A stretch of DNA of 64,000 nt from Chamaecrista fasciculata. Its lineage: Eukaryota > Streptophyta > Magnoliopsida > Fabales > Fabaceae. The stretch is taken from positions 4,873 to 68,872 of the forward strand of contig QANZ01022559.1 in assembly GCA_003254925.1 (NCBI GenBank), read 5' to 3'. Each line of letters begins with the position of its first letter. The first letter of the stretch is position 1. The notes beneath the pieces were generated by a model. It was not told the origin of the DNA and searched no databases. It saw nothing but the letters and a program-made list of their open reading frames with translations. This document shows positions 35,359-47,482 of this stretch, one piece after another. The translations under genes were made by a program, and so were the position numbers.

Positions 35359-35989
35359 GGCTTAAGTGCAATTTTGGTCCCCTAACTTTCGCAAAGGTCT
35401 CAATTTGGTCCCCTAACTTTTTTTGTTGCAATTTTGGTCTCCTAACTTTCACAAAGGTCTCAATTTGGTCCCCTAACTTTTTTTGTTGCAATTTTGGTCC
35501 CCTAACTTTCACAAAGGTGTCAATTTGGTCCCCTAACTTTCGCAAAGGTCCCAATTTGGTCCCCTAACTTTTTTTGTTGCAATTTTGGTCCCCTAACTCT
35601 TGAAAACGTCTCACTATTGAACTTTCAAGTCATGAAAACGTCTCCGCATAATGGTCATTTTTTAATCCACTTAACCCATATTTGTCACGTCAATAGCCAA
35701 CTCAGCCTGCTAGATCGACATTAACGGCAGATAATGAATGGAAAAAGTGCACTTGGGACCAACAGTGAGACGCTTTCAAAAGTTAGGGGACCAAAATTGC
35801 AACAAAAAAAGTTATGGGACCAAATTGAGACCTTTGCGAAAGTTAGGGGACCAAAGTAGCAACAAAAAAAGTTAGGGTACCAAATTGAGACCTTTTCGAA
35901 AGTTAGGGGACCAAAATTGCAACAAAAAAAGTTATGGGACCAAATTGAGACTTTTGCGAAAGTTAAGGGACCAAAATTGCACTTAGGCC
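35359..35989. mobile_element. MULE-type foldback element, TTTGGTCCC family
   Basis: Ends GGCTTAAGTGCAATTTTGG and its inverse are bounded by a perfect 9-bp duplication TAAAATAAA (35350-35358 and 35990-35998). Arms are tandem arrays of units reading TTTGGTCCCCTAACTTT plus TTGTTGCAATT or CGCAAAGGTC. It is inserted in the candidate Helitron. Confidence 0.9.
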
Positions 35990-38156
35990 TAAAATAAATA
36001 CTAAGATTGTTCCATAATTATTAGTATATTTATAGTTTTTCAATTATATTCGAGATGATCGTAAAATATCTCGTGAAATAAGGATATATAATTTTAAATA
36101 AGTCCTTAATTCTAATTATAAAACATAATATGATAAGGTAAATGTAAATTTATACACACACTATGATGATGTTGATGCAAATTTATATAATTAACTTATA
36201 TAACAGGTACATCCAAAAACAATAAATAACGAAATATTCGTTATGAAATAAATAAATGTGTGTCAGATTATAGAAGTAAATTATCGAATGTCTATTAAAA
36301 TATATAATAAACATTATGATATGAATTCCTTCAACCATTTATAAAATCATACAATAAAGCAAAAAATAAACGGACAATAAAAAACAAAAATAATATCCAT
36401 CTACAGTATCGGCCCAAAATAGAAAAATAATCATATCCAAAAAATAGAACCAAAATAGTTACAATTGAATTAAATAATCAAAACATGTTAAATGAAAAGC
36501 AAAATTCATGAAGAATATCGACTCGATAATGACTTAGAATGTTGTTGTACAACATCCTGAAAAGAAAAATTCATCGTATTTTGTAACACATATTAAAAGA
36601 AAAACCCTACAATGGTGCCGCCTAAGAGATACATGAAGTGTTAGAATAAAATATCTTAAACGTCATTGAAAGATTTTAGGCATTCAATCAATTTTGTTTT
36701 TTACTTATAATCTTTTATAAATACACTGATTTTCCTTTTACCTACTATATATTAATTGATAATAATTCTTTTAAAAAATATTTTAAAAAGAAAGTTACGC
36801 GAATTGGAATTTAATAAAAATATACTTTAGTTTTAAATATATCAAAATAATTCTCATAAAAGTTAGATGTTATGTGCTAAAATTTTGAGTGCATATATTA
36901 TTATTTTGAAAATCAAATGAAGTATTTAGTTAAAGTAATTAAATTCAAAAATCAAATATATTGATTGAAGATCATGTAATCAAATACACGATATGATTAA
37001 GCCTGTGATATTGAAATATATTTAAAGAATCATTATTCAAAATTTAAATACTGGATAATTATTTTTATTGAGTGTTAATTAAAGTGAAATTATATTATTT
37101 GGTCTTTGTACTGATTCAACGAACCAGCCCCTGAATAATTAAAATATATGACTAAGTTCCTAAATTTTTGTAGTTGTAAAAAATTTGGTCCCTAAGTAAA
37201 ATTCAATGGCCAAAAAATTTAAATTTAAAGAAAAATGTACTAAATAAGTACAAATTAATGAACCAAAAAGCAAAAAATTAATTTAAGAAAATAAAATAAA
37301 TTAGAAATTGTCATTTTACTCCCATATTGAGAGAGTAAGATATGCAGTGTATTTTAGAACAGAAATTGACAAAAATTTAAAATTTAAATTTTGAAGTGAG
37401 AGATAAATTTTGTTACGAACTTTTAGGAAATAATAGGGAGTGAATTGTGGGATCGTGCATAGAATTACTTAGTTGATGGAGTTAGTTTAATTTTATTTCT
37501 GTTTAAATAAATTAATAGTATAAATAAATATAAAATTAAAACATACTCTTCATAGTTCATAGTTTTTAATTTAAAAGAGTATTATTTGAATTTATCTTTC
37601 CGTTCAAGCTGATGCCCAGTTGGTATGGAATAGTACAAATCTACAATATTGACATCAAATTGTCAACTAACTTGCAATAAAATACGAAAAACTTTTATTT
37701 GAACATTTAATATTTTGAAACTTTATTAAAAAAATAAAATTCTTCCTTACCCAAAAAAAAATGATTCATGAGTTGTAAGATGTAATATTGATAATTAAAA
37801 TTAAAAAAAAAATTTAAATCATTAACTTAGCAAAATTGGAAATTAATTCATGGATAAATGCTATCAATTTAGGATAATTTAAATATAAATTAGTTATTAT
37901 TCTTTTGTTTAGTTTCATATTATATTCGAAAATATTAGGTGTTTACTTACTCCTTTTTGAATGATTGTCTCCGTACAACTTAATCACTACTGTACATAGA
38001 GTAGTTCTATTTTATAAAATATTGTCAAAATATTAAACTTCTACTTTATCTCCCTATCTAGAAATCATGCCTAACTCAATATTGTCAAAAATGGAAGAAT
38101 TTTTATGTTGATTATTGACCAATACAAAAAATATCAATATATTATTTTTGTTGATA

Positions 38157-38640
38157 ATGCACCGAGCATAATAAATGAAAAAAATAAAATTACTGGTGAA
38201 GGAAGAGGATTGCAAAATGATACAAAATATATATAGAAAAAATATCTGTGATTCTATGAGATTTGTTAGTGTGAAATTTCAAAATGATACGGGAGAATCA
38301 AGACTATTTTACGGTGAGAGAATCAAGGATGACAATCACAAATGCTAATTAATAGGCTAATTTATAATTAAAAGTTTAAAATATAAATATCAATTGACAT
38401 AATAAATGCCAAAATTAAAGGGATTGTATGAAATTTCATTGATTAAATATTTTTTATATTGTGGTAGTTGATGTAAATAGGTCCGAAAAATTAGGAGTAT
38501 AGATAAGTATTCTAATTTGCATTAATTAAACTCCAGAAATTATTCAAATTAATTTATTTTTGATTTTTTAAATTTTTTTTGCTGATGTGGCTGCTCATGA
38601 AGTCCCCAGGACTCAGGTTTATATTTAAAGTGCGAGTATC
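38157..38640. repeat. Direct repeat of Helitron-like 5' region (left copy)
   Basis: About 90% similar by eye to 40555-41014 over roughly 470 bases, including GGTGAAGGAAGAGGATTGC and TTGCTGATGTGGC. It shows that the 5.8-kb candidate is composite or that a related element was nested. Confidence 0.75.
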
Positions 38641-41600
38641 GAATTTAAATGTTTTATGGACAATTTTAAAAGTTAAAATAAAGGTACAGATGTATAATTA
38701 ACTAATACATAAGTATACAGAGCTCATTTGAAGTAGAAAAGAACTTATAGAGATATGAGATAAAGTAAGATATGGGAGAGAAAATCAGGAGAAAAGTTGT
38801 TGTTCCTAAAAAAAATCAGTAATTATTATTTTAAATAATTTATTAAAAAATATATAATTCAAAATAATTAAAATTAAACAATTTTAAATTATAAGACGCA
38901 AAGAAAAAAACATAAAATTATAGCACGCAAAATTACAATTTGTTGTATTCATATAAATTTGTAAGATAAGGAACTAAAGATAATACTAAAAATTTTAATT
39001 CTTCTAAGTTTTAAAATTATTAGAAAATCAAATTTAAAAAAGTAATTAATTTAAGGCTAATAACTAATAAGACAATGACCCAAGAAAAAAAATAAGGCTA
39101 TTAGGTATACATTTCTTTGATGATATAATAATTGCGCATACAATAAAAGTTTAAAATCAAATCCCACAACTCTTAAATTGAGACATTCCACCTTCAATTC
39201 AATTTTACATTAATTGATCATTATAAAATTAATTGGCCATACAAAAATGTAATGATACAAATAAAATAATAATAAATTCCTGAAAATTATTAATAAAAAT
39301 AAAATTGCTCAGAAAGCCTCCCTCTCTCTTTGGTTTCCTTTTGCCATTCACCTATATTAAGATTTGTTAGGATTTTCTTTTGAGTCATTAGTCGATTTTG
39401 ATTTTTTAAATGAAATCCCTACTTTTATGGGATTCATTTATTTGCGGTCATATTGAATGAGAAATATTTTATGATTGAAACATAAAATTTGACTAATTCA
39501 CATGAAGAAACTGCAAGTTTAATTTTTTTTTGTTAATTTTTAGGATTCAAAACTAAAAATTACAATCAAGAGAGATGAGTTAGCATAAAAATAATGAATA
39601 AAGAGAATTTGGAATTTAAAAATGGATGAGAAAATATTAATAGAATAGAAGTAGAGAGAGAGGAGTTTCATATTTCAAGGCGGTTAAAGAAAATTAGATA
39701 TGAGAAGTTTAAAAAATTAAAAGGAAGATCAAATATGAAGGTATAATAAATTAAAGATTTAAAAAATGAATGTGGGAGACCAACGTGGAGAAGTGATTGC
39801 TAAATATCAGCAAAATGGAGATAAACATGGGAATTAATATGGGATGTAACTTTTATATAAACTATTTTGCTAAATATCATCAGTGACCCGAAGACTTTGA
39901 TTGGCCTTATTTTTTGATACATTCACAAATCACAATTGTCGTTGTCACCTTCTCCCTTTATTTCTTTCGAATTCCAATCTAAGAGATGGTGAGCCTCATG
40001 AAATTTTCTGAAATTATGAGATTAAAAATAATCAATACAATGTGCAAGACACATACCAAAGATGTTTTGCCATCGTCCTGTCTTACGGACTTACCTCCTA
40101 TATATTCATCAATGTGAAAAAATGTCAATAATATAACTTTGTTGAATAATATGAATGGAAGATAAATTGAAGCAGATATAAAAGTAGCCAAAGAAAATTG
40201 AAGAGTAGAGAAAGAAAGAGCATTGCCTGGAGTTTAACAATGAACACTAACAGACGCATGATAAAATGAATGAATCAAGTTATATGCACATAACGGAAAG
40301 GAAAAACCTGATGTTTTGTTTTCTGCTTTAAATTTGGATTCGATCCAACCCTATAAAATATATAGATTGAGAAAGATAATATATATATATATATAAAGGA
40401 TCAAAATTATCTCAAGAAAAGAACAATGTTAATAATCTTAGATAATGATTTAAAAATATACCTGAATATAGAACTCCTGTACGAATATGAAGGATGAATG
40501 ACAATCTGCACATGTAGAAAGAAATTTGTTAAACGCACTTGCACAGAGCATAACAGATGGAAAAATAAAATTATTGGTGAAGGAAGAGGATTGCAAAATG
40601 ATAGAGTATATATAGAAAAATATATGTGATTCTATGAGATTTGTTAGTGTGAAATTTTGAAATTTCAAAATGATATGGGAGAATCAAGAATATTTTAGGG
40701 TGAGAGAATCAAGGATTACAATCACAAATGCTAATTAATAGGCTAATTTATAATTAAAAGTTTAAAATATAGATATCAATTGACATAATCAATGCCGAAA
40801 TTAAAGGGATTGTATGAAATTTCATTGATTAAATATTTTTTATATTGTGGTAGTTGATGTAAATAGGTTCGAAAAATTAGGAATATAGATAAGTATCCTA
40901 ATTTGCATTAATTAAACTTCAGAAATTATTCAAATTAATTTCTTTTTCGAAATTAATTTACTTTTGATTTTTTAAATTGTTTTTGCTGACATGGCATCAC
41001 ATGAGAACCCCAGATTCATAGTTATATATAGATATATATAATAGATAACATTAATTGAAGAATTATATAAAAAAAATTAACTAAAATTTATTTTAAAATA
41101 ATAAAAATATTCATTTAAGATAATATAATAAGCATAAATTTTTAATCATTTAAATTATGTATCCATTATCAACCGACAATCTTTTATTTTTTATTATCTT
41201 TTAAAATAATCTAGGCCAAAATATAAATTTAATCTTATATCTTTTAATTAGTTTGCAAATTAAGTCATTATTTTTTTAAAATTTAGTCTCATATCTTTTA
41301 ATTAGATTGCAAATTCGGCCAATTTTTTTTTTTAATTTGATCTCATATCTTTACAAAATCTACACTTTAACCAATAATCTAATTTATTAAAATATATAAT
41401 TTAATCATTTTACATGCATCTATATTAATGAAATCAATATAAATTATTAAAAATAATTAATTTATTATATTTTAAATTACTAAAAAGCGATACTTGAATT
41501 TTTATTTAAATATTAAGAAGATAAAATAATAGGTAAAATATAAAACATTATGACACAAAAATCATAACCCATATATATAGTTGTTTCTCTTTACTCCTCT

Positions 41601-41674
41601 TTAGTGATCCTTCATTTATCAACTTTATTAAAGGAACTACCTTGATAAATGGTTTTTTTAAATAATACAAAATA

Positions 41675-42731
41675 ATTAATTTTAGTTTAGTTCAAAAGTG
41701 TGCAGATTTAGGCCAAAAAAAGAGTGTCCAGAAAATTACAGATTGGACCAATCTGTAATTTTGTGGACAATTTTAGACTGAATTGAAATTGATTTTTGCA
41801 TTTTTGGACAAATATGTAATTTTCTGGATGGTTTTGAACTAAACTAAATTTAATTCCTGCATTTCTTCACCAATCTGTAATTTTTAGCACAATTTTGGAC
41901 TGAACTAAAAAATTACATACTAGTCTAGAAATGCAGGAATTAATTTCAATTCAGTTCTAAATTGTGCAAAAAATTATAAATTGGCCCTCTTGGTCAAGAA
42001 ATGCAAGAATTAAAGTTAGTTTAGTTCAAAATCTTTCAAAAAATTACAAATTGATCCAAAAATAAAGGAATTAATTTCAATTCAGTCCAAAAAGTCCACA
42101 AAATTACAAAATGGTCCAGAAATGTAATAATTAATTTTAGTTTAGTTCAAAAGTGTGCAGATTTAGGCCAAAAAAAGTGTCCAGAAAATTACATATTGGA
42201 CCAATCTGTAATTTTGTGGACAATTTTAGACTGAATTGAAATTGAGTTTTGCATTTTTGGACAAATATGTAATTTTCTGGATGGTTTTGAACTAAACTAA
42301 ATTTAATTCCTGCATTTCTTCACCAATCTGTAATTTTTAGCACAATTTTGGACTGAACTAAAAAATTACATACTAGTCTAGAAATGCAGGAATTAATTTC
42401 AATTCAGTTCTAAATTGTGCAAAAAATTATAAATTGGCCCTCTTGGTCAAGAAATGCAAGAATTAAAGTTAGTTTAGTTCAAAATCTTTCAAAAAATTAC
42501 AAATTGATCCAAAAATAAAGGAATTAATTTCAATTCAGTCCAAAAAGTCCACAAAATTACAAAATGGTCCAGAAATGTAATAATTAATTTTAGTTTAGTT
42601 CAAAAGTGTGCAGATTTAGGCCAAAAAAAGTGTCCAGAAAATTACATATTGGACCAATCTGTAATTTTGTGGACAATTTTAGACTGAATTGAAAATGATT
42701 CCTGCATTTTTGGACAAATCTGTAATTCTTT
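41675..42731 (+). repeat. Tandem array (about 2.3 copies of a 453-455 bp unit)
   Basis: The marker GTGCAGATTTAGGCC recurs with starts near 41700, 42155 and 42608, giving periods of 455 and 453. Copies 1 and 2 are almost identical. Each unit itself contains alternating forward and inverted short segments such as AATTACAAATTGGTCC, AATTAATTTCAATTCAG and their complements, so every unit can fold. No ORF. Confidence 0.9.
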
Positions 42732-43100
42732 TATTTTTCTATAAGCTGCTAAATAATTAATAAATACAATTAAATATTTCTATTAATATAAGTATCATCA
42801 AATTCATGTATAATTAATTTTTTTATCAATTTAAAAATACATAAAATGCATAAATACCCTAAATAAATAAAAAAAATCAGTTCAATCGAGCCTAGTCGAC
42901 CAAGCATGACCTAACATGACTATAAGCAAGTATGGATATTAAATAAGGTAATCGAATACCTATACTAATAATGATAAAACTATTAAATAACCTATCCATT
43001 GTGATCATTCCTATACATGCACCGTCTATCTCAAGAGAGTGGATCTGCTAAATTATAGATCTGCTGAATTATGTAAATTATGACTAATGGATGGTGTGGA

Positions 43101-43306
43101 TTCAATTTCTCTTTTTTATTGCCATCGTTCATCTTTCTCTCTTCTCTTTTCTCTCTTATTTTCACTAATATTTCACATCATGAACGTGTAACTTCAATTT
43201 CTCTTTTTTATTGCCATCGTTCATCTTTCTCTCTTCTCTTTTCTCTCTTATTTTCACTAATATTTCACTAATATTGCCATCGTTCATCTTTCTCTCTTCT
43301 CTTTAG
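43101..43306 (+). repeat. Tandem duplication, about 91-bp period
   Basis: The segment starting ATTTCTCTTTTTTATTGCCA at about 43105 recurs at about 43196 and partly at about 43272. T/C-rich and non-coding; a short open frame over it follows the repeat. Confidence 0.7.
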
Positions 43307-43855
43307 CATATCCAATTCCCTATCTCAAAGCGTGTAACTTCAAAGATTAATCTTCCAAGGTTCCATCATGAATATTAATTTTACTAACGCATTTTTTTTA
43401 TTTTTATCTTTGAAATACTAAAATTCAAGCAATATGATATATCTCACAAAGGGTATCCTTAATTTGAAATTATAAAAAAGAGATAAAATTTAGGTAATGT
43501 TTTTATATATTTGCTAATTACTATAAGGTTTTTTAATAAATATTTGACACTTGACAATAATTTTATGAATGACCAATCATAATAAAGAGAGAATATTAAC
43601 ATTTATTTTTTGTAGACCTGCTCATGGGCCCAAGTAGTCCATGGACTACTTGGGCCCAAGCCTATGAGACAATATCCATTGACTAATACAAAAGGCTTGG
43701 GCTTATAATAAACCTATCCACTAACTACCCAAATCAATCAAGTAGCCCAATCAATACCCATGGGCTACCTGAGACTACCCATCCAACTTAGTCCCTAATT
43801 TGGTCCATGGTCGCTTCCCTCTCCAAATCTCCATCGTATTCGTCGCTTCCCTAAT

Positions 43856-44228
43856 TTGGTCCAAATCTCCATCGTCTTCGTCACTTCCATCTCCAAATCT
43901 CCATCATCGCCTTCAATTTCTCGCCTGGTTTCTCGCTCGGAGGCTCGTGTTCGGGACGAAAGAACAGAAGAACAAAGCCGCCTACGAGATTCGTTTGCTA
44001 ACAAAATCCAATATCTTCAACGATCAACACTCGCCTTCGTCTCAAAAGTAAGACACTATTTTTTGAGATTTCGCTTCAGGTGATCGGGACCGTGAGCCGT
44101 TGGATGCCGCTTGCAATTTACTGGGGTAAGCTGGGAATGCATTTCTGGACTGCTGTTTCATTTGCTTATCTGTTTACAGTGTTGGAGTGTATACGGTGTA
44201 AAGGAACTGTGATAGCGATTTAAGGTCA
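43856..44228 (+). pseudogene. Captured gene fragment, two exons, unknown product
   Basis: The first segment (43856 to about 44047) reads through RTEEQSRLRDSFANKIQYL and STLAFVSK to a GTAAGA donor. The second begins after CGCTTCAG at about 44081, in matching phase. It reads VIGTVSRWMPLAIYWGKLG, then an aromatic membrane-like stretch HFWTAVSFAYLFTVLE, and stops at about 44224. Phase and splice sites fit one small transcript. I do not recognise the family. It is enclosed by the element at 43613-44985, so capture is more likely than a resident gene. Confidence 0.45.
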
Positions 44229-44419
44229 GTTTTTTGAGAGTAAAGGTCGGAAATAAAGTGATGTGGGATCATCATGCTTTTAGGTCTCAAATTTATTTTT
44301 AGCTTTTTAATATAAAAGTTGATTCTTGGAACTAAGAATAATCAGAGACACAAATAGAGATATATATCAATATATGGTTAGTGGTTAATTGAAGAATCAA
44401 ATTAGTTCAAATGCATTAA

Positions 44420-44790
44420 GAACAAAAATATAGTTTGAGGACTAAAATGAAAGAAAAAATAGTTTGAGGACCAAAACTAAAAAATAATAATTTGAGGACC
44501 AAAACAAAAAAATAATTTGAGGATCAAAATGAAACTAAAAATAGTTTGAGGACCAAAATAAAATAAAAATTAGTTTGAGGACCAAAATGAAACAAAAATA
44601 GTTTTAGAATCAAAAGAAGCAAAGATTAGTTTGAGGGCCAAAATAAAACAAAAAATAGTTTGAGAATCAAAAGAAACAAAGATTCGTTTGAGGACCAAAA
44701 TAATCCCTTAATTTGAGGACCAAAACAGAACAAAAATTAACTTGAGGACCAAAATGAAATTAACCTCATAGTTTGAAGACCATAATGACT
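44420..44790 (+). repeat. Minisatellite of TTTGAGGACCAAAAT units
   Basis: About a dozen degenerate units of roughly 27-30 bp, each with AGTTTGAGGACCAAAATGAAA or a variant. It lies in the right half of the element at 43613-44985. Confidence 0.8.
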
Positions 44791-44986
44791 ATTTAAGTTT
44801 AAAAGTGTTACAAAAAAAATATAAATTTGGGCTACCCAAGCCCAAGCCCATGGGCTTGGGTATATATTTGGCCCATTATAATGGGTACAATTTTATTTGG
44901 ACTTGAACCTAGTCCAAGCTCATATACATAAAAAGCCCATGGGCTTGAGCTTGGGTAGCCCAAGCCCAGCCCATAAGCAGGTCTAA

Positions 44987-46414
44987 TTGCAACCTATCTC
45001 AATGATATAACTTATAAGAGATCAAAATTGCATTTTCACTTAATATTAATTTGTCCACATTAGGATGAGTGAGGTCAACTCATAATTGATTATCACATTG
45101 AAATAGGAACCCAAACATATTCTTTTTAGTAATTATAAAATTAAATTACTTATTAATCAATATAAATATAATTCTAACAATTCATTAATACTAATCCAAT
45201 TAAATTTGAATAATATTTCTCACATATGCATGTTTGGTTATATGAAAACGAACATTACATATAAACAAATATTTGTTTGTCTCAATAATTTATTTGAAGC
45301 TCCATAAAAACAAAATTAATTGAAGCAACATTATTTATTTGTTTTTTTTTTTCTTTTAGCTAGTTTTGGTGTTTGAACTTTGAACCTGTATACAAATTAA
45401 AAATTTACATATGTCCACTTCAACAATTTCAATAATCTATCCATAGAACGGTGTATATTTTAATTAGTAAACTTGGTATTTCTTTAAAGGGTATATAAAT
45501 ACTATTTTTAAATTTTTAAATAAAAAAATTTAATTATTGGGTCTTTGAGTTCATATTAATAAAAAATAATTTATTTTAAAATTTTTCAGGTTTCAAGTAT
45601 GAGAGTAAGACAACAAAGGATTCAAGGATGGATCAAAGATTGATTTTAATACTCATTCCGTCGTTCATGTTTGGAGACCCCATACTCTACCTCTGACCAT
45701 CTTTATTTATGAGTAAATTAATAATTCAGTCTTTGAAAGATTACCAAGTTGATAATTCGTTCCTTTAAAGATTAAAATACATAATTTAATCACTGAAAGA
45801 TCAAAGTCATATAATCTTTAGACTCTCAAAAATTAAAATGTTATACTCTTTAATCCATAAAAAGGATTAATAAGTATATTATTTCAATCTTTAAGGATAA
45901 AAGTGTATATTTCAATCTTTTAAAAACTAATTAAATTGTTAGCTCAAGACCAAATTATAAGTTTACTTTACTTTATTTACTTAATTACAAGTGACATACA
46001 CCGTATATATCGCTCTCTACTATGTGAGAGCATCTTTCCTCAGTCTTCTATTCTATTGTTTTGTTCTTCTGTGACCCTATGTGACTAACTTTTCTTTTTT
46101 AACTAGATGTTAATTCATATTATATGCTAATAGACTTATCAAACCAAGTATTCTATTTATAATTTTATTAATTTTTAATATTTATCTTCACTATACCTTT
46201 CTTTGTCTTATAATATGATGATATGATATGATATGATGCCAAGTTGTTTATTTATTTTAATTGTAACTATATAACTAATTAAATGAATTAATATAAGTAT
46301 GTCATATTGTGAAAGAGGATAATCTAAAAAGACAATGTCATGAATTAATTATATGACAAAAACTCGTTAGGTGACTAAATATTAAAGTAAAAGTTTATAA
46401 CTCGATTTTTCAAA
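44987..46414. other. AT-rich spacer
   Basis: No gene, RNA or complete mobile element recognised. A short TTTGAAAGAT/TTAAAGATTAAAA repetitive stretch lies at 45715-45960, and a GATGATATGATATGAT microsatellite is near 46215. Confidence 0.4.
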
Positions 46415-46828
46415 AGAAGTTCAAAACTTAAAATTGGTCTTAAATGTATGTGATAGATTTCAAACTGGTCCTAAATTTATTTTAGTTTAGTTCTAAATAT
46501 TTCTGTAATCTCTCAAATTGGTCCCAAACTAATAAATTTGGTCATACTCATATATCTTACATTATATGGTTCCACCCCTTTCTGGTCGTCCTTCTTTTTT
46601 AACTTTGGGCTAAACTTTAATTAACCAATCAAAAAATACATTATTGTTCATATTATAATTATAAATTAAATAAAAAACTAGAAAGTGGGTTGAGAAAGTG
46701 GGGTTGAGCCTCTCTCTCTCCCTATCTTCCTCTATAATGTGGCAATTACCAAACTTTATTTTTTGCTATGCCAAAACCTCACTTGGGTCCATAATGTTTA
46801 CTATCAATTTCATTTTGATCCCTAATAG

Positions 46829-46852
46829 TTGCGTGCCCGTTAGGGCACGCAA
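46829..46852. other. Perfect 10-bp hairpin with GTTA loop
   Basis: TTGCGTGCCC and GGGCACGCAA flank a GTTA loop, followed by AAAGCCCCTATTA. It resembles a Helitron 3' hairpin plus degraded CTRR end, but no matching 5' end was assigned. Confidence 0.6.
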
Positions 46853-46882
46853 AGCCCCTATTATATATATATTTATATATCG

Positions 46883-47482
46883 TGATAATATACCCAATAA
46901 TTAGGAGGCCCAAATGGTAGGAGATGCCTTTGGCCTAGTATGCCACGAGCCCACAAGATGAGTTGTAAAGGCGAGAACGCCCTGCATCTCACTAGGGCAA
47001 GGACGCCCAGCACCATTAAGGGGGTGGGCGCCCACAAAGAAAAAGATCGCGAGGAATAAGAAATCATTCCCTGAATCAATCAGGAAATAATCAAGGATCT
47101 GCCAAGATCCGCAGTCAATCAGAAAGATCCTCCCCATGGATTCTGCCTTGACCATTAAGGCACCTTGCACAAGAAAGAGAATTACGTGGGAGCCAAGGAT
47201 CACAATCAGATCAGTAAAGATCATAATCAAATATCCAGACATTTATGGCAAGATGACACCAGATTGCTCTCAGCCAGTATAAAAAGTCGAACCTCCATAC
47301 TGGCAAAAGTACGCTCTATTCTCAGTCAATTGACATTATTGAGCAAATACACATTACTGACTTAAGCATCAGAGGTGAATCGCAGGGCCACCCTGTGTGT
47401 TCATTAACTTGCAGGTAACCTTCAACCCAGAGTTGCCTCATCTGAACCAGGTAATGACCCCCGGCCAGAACCTAGTTCATCA
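46883..47482 (+). mobile_element. Solo LTR (600 bp)
   Basis: Starts TGATAATATACCC and ends AGTTCATCA, giving TGAT...ATCA ends. The 5-bp duplication TATCG is perfect at 46878-46882 and 47483-47487. A TATA-like AGTATAAAAAG lies at about 47277, then GACTTAAGCATCAGAGGTGA, TTGCAGG and CCCCCGGCCAGAACC. No primer-binding site or internal domain follows. It is the same family as 58970-59422, probably Ty3/gypsy-like or TRIM, inserted inside older repeats. Confidence 0.88.

Larger units (their letters stand above)
35187..41014 (-). mobile_element. Candidate non-autonomous Helitron
   Basis: On the minus strand the 3' end at 35187 reads CCTGCGCATCGCGCGGGG, a GC hairpin, then a 7-base spacer and CTAG followed by T. 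The 5' end at 41014 reads A then TCTGGGGTTCTCATG. This is the A-TC...CTRR-T layout of Helitrons. A related but weaker 5'-like end (TCCTGGGGACTTCATGAG) lies at about 38618, within a roughly 470-bp direct repeat (38157-38620 and 40555-41014). No Rep/helicase is present. Splice-like segments near 40,000-40,530 (minus) are unrecognised. A MULE-type foldback is nested near the 3' end. Pairing of the two ends is inference. Confidence 0.5.
43613..44985. mobile_element. TIR element with captured two-exon ORF
   Basis: Ends TAGACCTGCTCATGGGC (43613) and the inverted GCCCATAAGCAGGTCTA (44985). A 32-bp perfect palindrome centred on CCATGG lies at 43626-43657, and other CAAGCCCATGGGCTTG segments lie near the right end. 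Inside are an exon-like ORF pair and an array of GGACCAAAATGAAAC units. No clear target duplication was found (flanks ATTTTTTG and ATTGCAAC). The TIR style resembles hAT MITEs, but the class is uncertain. Confidence 0.55.

Noticed and set aside
41675..42731. CRISPR-like or satellite array
   Set aside because: Units are long, contiguous and palindromic with no spacers, and the genome is a plant; it is described as a tandem foldback repeat.
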